Source: Opitutaceae bacterium
Lineage (GTDB): Bacteria; Verrucomicrobiota; Verrucomicrobiia; Opitutales; Coraliomargaritaceae
Assembly: GCA_009886465.1 (NCBI GenBank)
Contig: QXZH01000131.1
Span: forward strand, 1-36,134
DNA: 36,134 bases
Direction of reading: 5' to 3'
The position numbers and the translations under genes were made by a program. Every line of letters starts with the position of its first letter. Positions within the stretch are counted from its first letter, which is position 1. This document shows positions 16,334 through 23,210 of this stretch, piece after piece. The notes under the pieces were generated by a model. The model was given only the letters and a program-made list of their open reading frames with translations, searched no databases and was not told the origin of the DNA.

Positions 16334-17059
16334 TTGAACTCGCTCTGTACCCAGTTCAACTTGGTCGCCATCAAAGCGAACCCCCCAGTCAATTCACCCG
16401 GAAACCAGAACCGCATCGTCGGCACAACGCCCGGGCGCATACGCAAGCTGGGCGGATACCAAAAGCATCACCACTTGCCAGACGGACATACCGACGCCGC
16501 GCAAAGCTTCGTTCGCAAGGTAGGGCAATCTAAGGTGAAAGAGACTGCCGACAGTCTCTTTACCAGCATTCAAAGCCTCTTTGGCTACAAACGGCGAGAT
16601 TTTCAATATACTTGCGAGGACGGCTTTGCGTGGATCAAAACACCCGATTTCGACCTCCAAATACGAGTCGATCAATGCCCCCAAGACCCGAAAAACTATT
16701 TATTGACTACCGAGATCGTGGCACTTCACACGGAGAAGATCGCGACTGATCCCCGCTTCCACAATTGCTTCACTCACCACTGCGACCATCTGATCGTCGA
16801 ATTCGCCAGTCCGATACAGATCGAAGATAAGATCGACACACTGGAGGACATTCCCGAACTGGCCAAAGCGATGACCTATGAGCCAGATGGTAGCGCCTTC
16901 GAGCTCAAGCTGCCAAAACTAGATCTGAACATCTACGTCGACGAGTCCGCTATCACTTTCAGCCTGCTAACCTTGCGCGACCTTGGTAAACTACTCGACC
17001 ACAGTCAAAAAGCATTCGATATTCTCGCCTGCGCGAATTTGGGGCTGCGATTAAGGTAG
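16334..17059 (+). CDS. Uncharacterised protein
   Basis: I do not recognise this protein. The open frame gives up to 241 residues from a TTG at 16334, with other possible starts at TTG 16361 or GTG 16535 (174 residues). It is soluble, has no signal peptide or membrane helix, and looks like an alpha/beta protein with alternating acidic and hydrophobic stretches (FQYTCEDGFAWIKTPDFDLQ, then LKLPKLDLNIYVDESAITF). The N-terminal part has an unusual polar motif KLGGYQKHHHLPDGHTDAAQ. Codon use resembles the neighbours, and the antisense frames are short, so it is probably real. It lies divergent from rpmI (about 90 bases) and upstream of pyrB, with a 150-base gap. No function is proposed. Confidence 0.65.
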   Translation: MNSLCTQFNLVAIKANPPVNSPGNQNRIVGTTPGRIRKLGGYQKHHHLPDGHTDAAQSFVRKVGQSKVKETADSLFTSIQSLFGYKRRDFQYTCEDGFAWIKTPDFDLQIRVDQCPQDPKNYLLTTEIVALHTEKIATDPRFHNCFTHHCDHLIVEFASPIQIEDKIDTLEDIPELAKAMTYEPDGSAFELKLPKLDLNIYVDESAITFSLLTLRDLGKLLDHSQKAFDILACANLGLRLR

Positions 17060-17211
17060 AGGCTTCACGCTTAAAGACGATCGAAGTAAAGTAACTAACA
17101 GCTGCGGGCGTCAAAATTGAAGCTCTACGCTCAAATATTTATCCAGATTTCTCGTTGCCCTTTCCTCAAGACGGCTCAGATTTCCGACTTCGGAGCCTTA
17201 TTATAAAACTC

Positions 17212-18171
17212 ATGAGCCAAAGCCTATCCTGGAACCGAAAAGATTTGATCGATGTGGAGCCTCTCTCCCGTGAAGAGGTTGAGACGATTTTTACCGCCGC
17301 GACTGCCTTCAAGAAGGCGATGGAAGCGGATAACATGAAGCAGCCCTACCTCAACGGCCGCACAGTGGTGAATCTTTTTCTAGAGCCAAGCACTCGAACG
17401 CGGCTCGCCTTCGAGGTGGCTGCCAGCCGACTCAGCGCAGATACAATCACTGTAACAGGAGGTGCGAGTAGCCTGACCAAGGGAGAGACTCTTCGTGATA
17501 CTGCGCGTAACATGGAAGCGCTCAAGGCAGACATCATCATTATGCGCCACTCTGCTTCGGGTGCGCCCAATTATTTGTCCAAAGTCGTCGACATCCCAGT
17601 GATCAATGCAGGTGACGGCGCTCACTCTCACCCCACGCAAGCGCTTCTTGATGCCTTCACTCTATTGGAAAAATTCGGCTCACTCGACGGCAAGAGGATC
17701 ACCATTCTCGGTGATATTCTTTTTAGCCGAGTCGCTCGATCTAATATCATCTGCCTGCAAAAGCTGGGGGCCAAAGTTACCATTGCTGGTCCTAGCACGC
17801 TAGTGCCAAAAGCATTCGAAGCAATGGGAGTCACCGTAAGCCACAAGCTACAGCCAGCGCTAGAAGGTGCCGACGCGGTCATGCTGCTCCGAATCCAGCA
17901 CGAGCGACAGACCGCCACTCACTTCCCCTCAATTGGTGAATACACCAGTTCCTTCGGTCTAAACAAGGAGCGAGCCTCATGGCTTAAACCTGGGGCGATC
18001 ATCATGCATCCGGGCCCTATCAACCGAGGTGTTGAGATCGACTCCGAACTGGCCGACTCCGACCAGTCCGTGATTCTGCAACAGGTGACCAACGGTATCG
18101 TCGTCCGGATGGCAATTCTCCACCTCTGCTCTTGCGCCTATCACAAGCAAGCCATCGAGCTGCCCGTATAA
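17212..18171 (+). CDS. pyrB: Aspartate carbamoyltransferase, catalytic subunit
   Basis: PyrB joins carbamoyl phosphate and aspartate in the first committed step of pyrimidine synthesis. I choose ATG 17212 (319 residues, beginning MSQSLSWNRKDLIDVEPLS), rather than the TTG at 17155 in the ORF track; the normal length is about 305-320. Motifs are FLEPSTRTRLAFE (carbamoyl phosphate site), HPTQALLD, GDILFSRVARSN and MHPGPINRG. No regulatory subunit gene (pyrI) is present, so the enzyme is probably of the kind that works as a trimer or with dihydroorotase. pyrC follows 33 bases later, which supports co-transcription. Confidence 0.97.
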   Translation: MSQSLSWNRKDLIDVEPLSREEVETIFTAATAFKKAMEADNMKQPYLNGRTVVNLFLEPSTRTRLAFEVAASRLSADTITVTGGASSLTKGETLRDTARNMEALKADIIIMRHSASGAPNYLSKVVDIPVINAGDGAHSHPTQALLDAFTLLEKFGSLDGKRITILGDILFSRVARSNIICLQKLGAKVTIAGPSTLVPKAFEAMGVTVSHKLQPALEGADAVMLLRIQHERQTATHFPSIGEYTSSFGLNKERASWLKPGAIIMHPGPINRGVEIDSELADSDQSVILQQVTNGIVVRMAILHLCSCAYHKQAIELPV

Positions 18172-18204
18172 AATATTAAGACACTGGAATAGAGAAACAC
18201 TATA

Positions 18205-19500
18205 ATGAGTCACATACTTTGGATTAAAAACGGTAGGGTCATTGATCCCGCTAATCAACGTGATGCAGTCGGTGACATTTTTGCTGTCGATGGGAAAATC
18301 GTCGATAGTATTAGTAAAGCACAAGAGGCCGACGCCACCCTAGTCGATGCGACAGGCCTCGTCGTCGCCCCAGGTTTAGTCGATATCCACGTCCACTTTC
18401 GCGACCCAGGTCAGACGCACAAAGAGGATATCCGTAGCGGCACCGAAGCGGCAGCAGCAGGTGGTTTCACCTCTGTCGTGTGCATGCCGAACACAAGCCC
18501 CGTCTGTGATAACGCAGGCACCATCCAACGCATAATGGATAAGGTCGAGCGCGAAGCCGTCGTCCACGTGTATCCCACAGGCTGCCTCACCGTTGGAATG
18601 AAGGGCGAGCAACTCGCGCCGACTGGCCAACTCAAAAAAGCGGGCGTCATCGCCATGACAGATGATGGCGCTTGCGTACAGAGCAACGAGATCATGCGTC
18701 GCGCGGTCGAGTATGCGAAGATGTTTGACCTCCCCATCATGGATCACTGCCAAGACGCGAGCCTAACTGAAGGCGCAGTAATGAACGAAGGCGAATGGTC
18801 ACTTAGGCTTGGCCTGCAAGGGTGGCCAAAAGCCGCTGAAGACATCGTCGTGGCTCGCAATGTCATCCTCGCAGAACTCACAGGCGCGCACATTCACATG
18901 CAGCACATCAGCTCGGCTACTTCGGTTGATATACTGCGTCGCGCCATTGATCGTGGAGCCTCTGTTAGCGGTGAAGCCAGCCCACACCATATCGAATTCA
19001 CGGATGCAGATGTACGCGACTACGATACCGTTTTTAAAATGAACCCACCTCTCCGCACCGATGCCGACCGCGAGTCGCTCATTGAAGGGCTTATCGATGG
19101 AACCCTCGCCTGCATTGCAACCGATCACGCACCTCACTCGCCCACCGAGAAAGATCAAGAGTTCGACGCCGCCCCCTTCGGTATCATCGGCCTAGAGAAC
19201 TCACTAGCTAGTTCATTGACTACGCTCTACCACCATAAGCGCCTCAGCTTGAGTGAAGTCGTTGCCCTACTCACGCACAAGGGAGCTGAGATCTGTAAAC
19301 TCGACGCGGGCACACTCAGTACGGGCGCACCTGCCGATATTTGCCTCTTCAATCCGGACGAGGAATGGAAAGTCGATGCCAATAAATTCTTCAGTAAATC
19401 GCGCAACTGCCCATGGCATGGTAAAATCTTGAAAGGCGTCGTTAAATCGACCTACGTCGACGGGCGACAAGTCTTCGATGGCCAATCCATTACCGCATAA
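18205..19500 (+). CDS. pyrC: Dihydroorotase
   Basis: This zinc amidohydrolase cyclises carbamoyl aspartate to dihydroorotate, the step after PyrB. The 431-residue length and motifs place it in the class I type related to B. subtilis PyrC: DIHVHFRDPGQTHKED near residue 60, TDDGACV, MDHCQD, GEASPHH, and ATDHAPHSPTEK near 305. The metal-binding residues are all kept, so it should be active and not a PyrC-like structural partner. It sits in the order pyrB-pyrC, then a CPBP protease 3 bases downstream. Confidence 0.97.
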   Translation: MSHILWIKNGRVIDPANQRDAVGDIFAVDGKIVDSISKAQEADATLVDATGLVVAPGLVDIHVHFRDPGQTHKEDIRSGTEAAAAGGFTSVVCMPNTSPVCDNAGTIQRIMDKVEREAVVHVYPTGCLTVGMKGEQLAPTGQLKKAGVIAMTDDGACVQSNEIMRRAVEYAKMFDLPIMDHCQDASLTEGAVMNEGEWSLRLGLQGWPKAAEDIVVARNVILAELTGAHIHMQHISSATSVDILRRAIDRGASVSGEASPHHIEFTDADVRDYDTVFKMNPPLRTDADRESLIEGLIDGTLACIATDHAPHSPTEKDQEFDAAPFGIIGLENSLASSLTTLYHHKRLSLSEVVALLTHKGAEICKLDAGTLSTGAPADICLFNPDEEWKVDANKFFSKSRNCPWHGKILKGVVKSTYVDGRQVFDGQSITA

Positions 19501-19503
19501 CGA

Positions 19504-20391
19504 ATGCAGGCAGACCCACAAGTAGATGCCCCACTAATCGTGGCATCGCTATCTGTCTTGCTTATTCTCGGAAGCAGCGTCGCGCTATGGATTCGCCACA
19601 TCCAAAAGCCAGAAAGCACCATAGAACACGATCCAGGGACACCCGCTTGGCCGATCGGCTGGGTCAACTTCGGAATCTTCATCTGCGCGATGCTTATTTT
19701 TGTCTATGTGGTGCAAGTCGCAGCAAGTCTTCTTTTTTTTGATGTGCCTGCGAAAGGCGAAGGGCCACCGGAATTGACACCATGGCTCGCAGTGCTTGCC
19801 GTGCTTTGCCTCCAATTGCCTATGATGGCTGTTTTCTATGGAGCCCGTCGTTTCTACCCCAGCCTCTTTGCAGGCCGACTGAATAACACCAAGCTCTCGA
19901 TCTTTACATCTTTCAAAAAAGCACTCCCACTCTTCCTCATGCTACTTCCGGGCGTGTGGATCGCCGCGCTCCTTTGGGCCTGGGTCCTAGCCGCATTCGA
20001 AGGCTTAGGTCTGATTGAAAATCTTGAGCAACAAGACCTCGTCACCCTATTCCAAGGCGGCGGTGATCCTGTCGCCATCGGCTTGCTCGTCATTGCAGCC
20101 GTCGTACTCGCACCTATCGTCGAAGAACTCATCTTCCGCGGCTGCCTTTACCGTTTCCTCAAAAGCCAAACCACTTTGCTCCCAGCGCAGATCGCTAGTG
20201 GCATCCTTTTCTCAATGATACACTGGAACCTGTTGTCTTTTCTTCCGCTGGTGCTAGTTGGCATCTTCCTAGCACGTATCTATGAAAAAACTGGAAGCAT
20301 ACTCGTCGCGATTTGGTTTCACGCTTTCTTTAATGCCTTCAGTCTGGGTATGCTATTCGTAACTAACTTATCGGACGTCATTCCTAAATAG
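19504..20391 (+). CDS. CPBP family intramembrane glutamic endopeptidase (CAAX protease-like)
   Basis: This is a membrane protein of 295 residues with about eight hydrophobic segments. The C-terminal half carries the CPBP (Abi) motifs: VEELIFRG (EExxxR) near residue 205, FSMIHW (the FxxxH motif), and HAFFNAF (HxxxN type) near the end. Members cut proteins or process prenylated peptides inside the membrane; many bacterial ones have no known substrate. It starts 3 bases after pyrC and is probably co-transcribed with the pyrimidine genes, but a functional link is not evident. No bacteriocin-like small ORF was seen beside it. Confidence 0.88.
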   Translation: MQADPQVDAPLIVASLSVLLILGSSVALWIRHIQKPESTIEHDPGTPAWPIGWVNFGIFICAMLIFVYVVQVAASLLFFDVPAKGEGPPELTPWLAVLAVLCLQLPMMAVFYGARRFYPSLFAGRLNNTKLSIFTSFKKALPLFLMLLPGVWIAALLWAWVLAAFEGLGLIENLEQQDLVTLFQGGGDPVAIGLLVIAAVVLAPIVEELIFRGCLYRFLKSQTTLLPAQIASGILFSMIHWNLLSFLPLVLVGIFLARIYEKTGSILVAIWFHAFFNAFSLGMLFVTNLSDVIPK

Positions 20392-20514
20392 ACATTTATT
20401 CCTTCTCTTACCGTAAGGATAGCCACTTCAATTACTTCTTAGGTCAAATTGTTTCGATCCACCCTCTACTCGCTACTGATGTTCCATCAGTATTTTACTT
20501 TGCCACATTTTAAG

Positions 20515-21570
20515 ATGACTCCTCACGACAATATCCGCATCGCTCAAACACGCCCTCTCCTCGCACCCTCGACTCTAATCGAGGAAGTCCCGCTCACAAA
20601 ATTGGCCACAAAGGTGATTGAACAAGGTCGCCAGGAGAGTAGTGCCATCCTTCGGGGCGACGACGACCGCCTCTGTGTGGTTTGTGGCCCTTGTTCGATT
20701 CACGACACTAAAGCGGCACTCGAATACGCCGAACGCCTGCTGCCTTTGCGCGAAAGATACAAAGACGACCTTCAGATCATCATGCGGACCTACTTTGAAA
20801 AGCCGCGCACTGTGGTCGGCTGGAAGGGTTTGATCAACGACCCAGAAATCGACGGTAGCTTCGAGATCAACCAGGGTCTACGCATTGCGCGTAAACTGCT
20901 GATCGATGTGTGCGAAATCGGCCTCCCCACGGGTACCGAATTTCTCGACACCATCATACCACAATTTATCGCCGATGCCATAGCTTGGTCTGCTATTGGT
21001 GCACGTACCACTGAGAGCCAGATCCATAGAGAACTTGCTTCTGGTCTCTCTATGCCTGTCGGTTTTAAAAACGGTACTAGCGGCAACGTGCAGATTGCAA
21101 TCGATGCCGCACGCTCTGCGGGTCAAGCGCACTGGTTCCCGTCTGTTACCAAGGAGGGCGCGACTGCCATTTTCCAAACCACTGGCAACCCCGACGCCCA
21201 TGTCATTTTACGCGGCGGCAATCGCACGGGCCCTAATTATGAAGCCCAAAGCATCGAGCCGATTCTCGATCAGCTAGCGGGCGTCAATTTACCGCCTCAT
21301 GTGGTCGTCGATTGCAGCCACGGTAACAGCAACAAAGACTACACTCGTCAGAGCGAAGTCGCCCGCGTGTTGGCCGAGCAAATTGCTAAGGGTCAAAAAG
21401 GCATCGCCGGTGTCATGCTAGAAAGCCATCTCGTCGCTGGTCGACAAAACTACGAGTCCGACGGTAGTAGCACTTTCGGACAGAGTATCACCGACGCCTG
21501 TATCGACTTTCCCGCTACTGAGGCTATCTTAGAGACGCTAGCAACTGCCGTCCAAAAGCGGAGGACTTAA
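20515..21570 (+). CDS. 3-deoxy-7-phosphoheptulonate (DAHP) synthase, AroG/F/H type
   Basis: This enzyme joins phosphoenolpyruvate and erythrose 4-phosphate, the first step of the shikimate pathway. From ATG 20515 it has 351 residues and aligns with E. coli AroG from the first codons (HDNIRIAQTRPLLAP). Motifs seen are CGPCSIHD, MRTYFEKPRTVVGWKGLIND, IGARTTESQIHRELASGLS, VGFKNGTSGN, and DCSHGNSNKD. Feedback by an aromatic amino acid is expected for this class, but which one cannot be told, so no aro letter is given. The ORF track starts at TTG 20449. The 22 extra residues contain six Phe or Tyr and are probably not part of the enzyme. It is convergent with rlmN, 7 bases away. Confidence 0.95.
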   Translation: MTPHDNIRIAQTRPLLAPSTLIEEVPLTKLATKVIEQGRQESSAILRGDDDRLCVVCGPCSIHDTKAALEYAERLLPLRERYKDDLQIIMRTYFEKPRTVVGWKGLINDPEIDGSFEINQGLRIARKLLIDVCEIGLPTGTEFLDTIIPQFIADAIAWSAIGARTTESQIHRELASGLSMPVGFKNGTSGNVQIAIDAARSAGQAHWFPSVTKEGATAIFQTTGNPDAHVILRGGNRTGPNYEAQSIEPILDQLAGVNLPPHVVVDCSHGNSNKDYTRQSEVARVLAEQIAKGQKGIAGVMLESHLVAGRQNYESDGSSTFGQSITDACIDFPATEAILETLATAVQKRRT

Positions 21571-21577
21571 GGCGGGA

Positions 21578-22633
21578 CTACTGCCTATTTAGACGTCTAG
21601 CCTTTAGTTGTCCGCACCCAGCAGCCACATCGATTCCGCGCCTTTGGCGCACGGTGCTAGGTAACCCAGACGCTTGGATAATACCTTGAAACTCGCGAAC
21701 GTTCGTCTCCTCGGGAGCTTCACCTCCGTAACCTTCGGTTGCATTGAGTGGGATTAAATTAACATGCGCATCGATGCCTTTGAGGAGTTCTGCCAGTCGA
21801 AACGCATGATCCTTACTGTCATTAACCCCACCAATTAATGTCCAGGCAAAGAACACCCTCGCCCGTTTAATTGCAGTATATTCACGACAGGCACCGATGA
21901 GGTCAGCTAGTGGCCACTTCTTATTCACTGGGATTAGTTTACCGCGTTCTTCATCACTCGCACCGTGTAGACTGACCGCGAGCGAGTAGCGTTTGGGATG
22001 ACGCGCCAGTTTCAAAATACCTGGAATATGACCCACCGTGCTGATGGCGACCCGAGCAGGTCCGATGTTCAGGCCACGGTTGTCTGTTATAATACCGAGT
22101 GCCTCCATCACGGGTTCAAAATTATGTAATGGTTCGCCCATTCCCATCATCACGATGTTACGCAAACGTTCGCCGTGGCTCTCGCGGAGTCCACGCTCAA
22201 CGTGATGGGCCTGCGCCACAATCTCGCCCGTGGTGAGATGCCGAGAAAAACCCATCTGCCCCGTTGCGCAAAAGACACAGCCCATCGCGCATCCGACCTG
22301 GGTGCTTAGGCAGGCAGTAAATCTGCCTGGGAACCCCATCCGCACTGCCTCGACCTCGGCGCCATCGGCGAGACGAAGCATGTATTTTTCGGTGAAGCCA
22401 TCGCCGCTCAGACTGCAATGCGTCTGTTTCGTAGGACAGAGAACGGGTGCTTCCGCGGTCGAGAGCCAGCGAGCGACGGGCGGCAAAATACCCTCGGCCA
22501 CGTTTAAATTTTTACTAACCAGTCGACGTTGCACAGCGCTGAAGAGGGGCTTTGCGTGGACTGGGTTCACCCCTGCACCAGAGAGCATTTGCTCCAGTGC
22601 TCCATAGCTGTAGCCTTCTAGCGAATCACCCAT
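21578..22633 (-). CDS. rlmN: 23S rRNA (adenine-2503-C2)-methyltransferase, RlmN type
   Basis: RlmN is a radical-SAM enzyme that methylates C2 of A2503 in 23S rRNA, and in E. coli also A37 of some tRNAs. From ATG 22633 it has 351 residues. The 4Fe-4S motif is GCAMGCVFC (cysteines 115, 119 and 122). MGMGEPLHN, SLHGASDEERGKLIPVNKKW and the late AAGCGQL, whose cysteine carries the methyl intermediate, are all present. The ORF track's TTG two codons earlier is less likely. The related Cfr resistance enzyme shares these motifs, but the RlmN-like N-terminus and the chromosomal housekeeping setting favour RlmN. Confidence 0.93.
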   Translation of the reverse strand: MGDSLEGYSYGALEQMLSGAGVNPVHAKPLFSAVQRRLVSKNLNVAEGILPPVARWLSTAEAPVLCPTKQTHCSLSGDGFTEKYMLRLADGAEVEAVRMGFPGRFTACLSTQVGCAMGCVFCATGQMGFSRHLTTGEIVAQAHHVERGLRESHGERLRNIVMMGMGEPLHNFEPVMEALGIITDNRGLNIGPARVAISTVGHIPGILKLARHPKRYSLAVSLHGASDEERGKLIPVNKKWPLADLIGACREYTAIKRARVFFAWTLIGGVNDSKDHAFRLAELLKGIDAHVNLIPLNATEGYGGEAPEETNVREFQGIIQASGLPSTVRQRRGIDVAAGCGQLKARRLNRQ

Positions 22634-22950
22634 AGTCAAAAATTCGAGCCTTAGGTTTCAGAAACGTCAAGCCGAAGCATGGAAAGGCTTTGTTCCACCG
22701 TAGTCATGGAAATGTGTTCTATAATAGGATGAATCCGCTTATTTTTCATAGCCTTACTCGCCATGTAGATGGCCTAGGAATTAAAGAAAGCAAGCTGCAC
22801 TTTTGTCAGCTAAAGAAGCGAAAAACAAGCAATCGAAGCCCTTTTGTTACCCTCGATACAGTGAAATTAACTCTTTAACTCGGTGTTTACGCCGTTAGGT
22901 TAGGAATATCTGCGTTTTGCAGTCATACACATATAACAAAATCAACCATC
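22634..22950. other. Intergenic region without a supported gene
   Basis: This 317-base stretch lies between rlmN and the small lipoprotein, whose starts face away from each other. It must hold both promoters, but I could not pick out a convincing -35/-10 pair. The 62-residue ORF at 22690-22878 begins with TTG, is rich in Lys, His and Ser, and shows no domain, so I do not accept it. Confidence 0.5.
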
Positions 22951-23079
22951 ATGAAAATTACAAAACTCGCTCTTACCGGCCTTCTTTTCGCTGCCGCACT
23001 CTTCACAACGGGCTGCGAAAAGAGCCCAGCAGATGACGCCGCCGAAGCAACTGAAGAAGTTACCGAAGCAGCCGAATAA
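22951..23079 (+). CDS. Small acidic lipoprotein, 42 residues
   Basis: This ORF is too short for the supplied track. It begins MKITKLALTG with two lysines and a hydrophobic run, followed by the lipobox TTGC with Cys22. The mature part is only 21 residues (starting CEKSPADDAAEATEE) and is rich in Ala and Glu. It is therefore a membrane-anchored lipopeptide, similar in size and layout to entericidin-like lipoproteins, though I cannot assign it to that family. The gene has a clear terminator directly downstream and stands alone, which supports it as a real expressed unit. Its role is unknown. Confidence 0.75.
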   Translation: MKITKLALTGLLFAAALFTTGCEKSPADDAAEATEEVTEAAE

Positions 23080-23108
23080 GCTTCTAGCTTCAATTATCTA
23101 TACGCGAA

Positions 23109-23137
23109 ACGCGCTCCTTTTTGGGAGTGCGTTTTTT
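23109..23137 (+). terminator. Rho-independent terminator after the small lipoprotein
   Basis: ACGCGCTCC pairs with GGAGTGCGT over 9 positions (one G-U) around a T-rich loop and is followed by a run of six T. It lies 29 bases after the stop of the small lipoprotein gene. Confidence 0.85.
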
Positions 23138-23210
23138 CATGCTGATCTCGCTAAGAGCTAAATTACTATAAGCGACTCGACATCAGTTAAAAAGCCAGCC
23201 TTTGATTTGA

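Noticed and set aside
17058-17137. Approximate direct repeat (GAGGCTTCACGCTTAAA and GAAGCTCTACGCTCAAA) upstream of pyrB
   Set aside because: Only 13 of 17 positions agree and there is no symmetry or known operator match. This is likely chance.
22690-22878. 62-residue ORF upstream of the small lipoprotein
   Set aside because: It has a TTG start, no ribosome site, no domain, and a composition unlike neighbouring genes.
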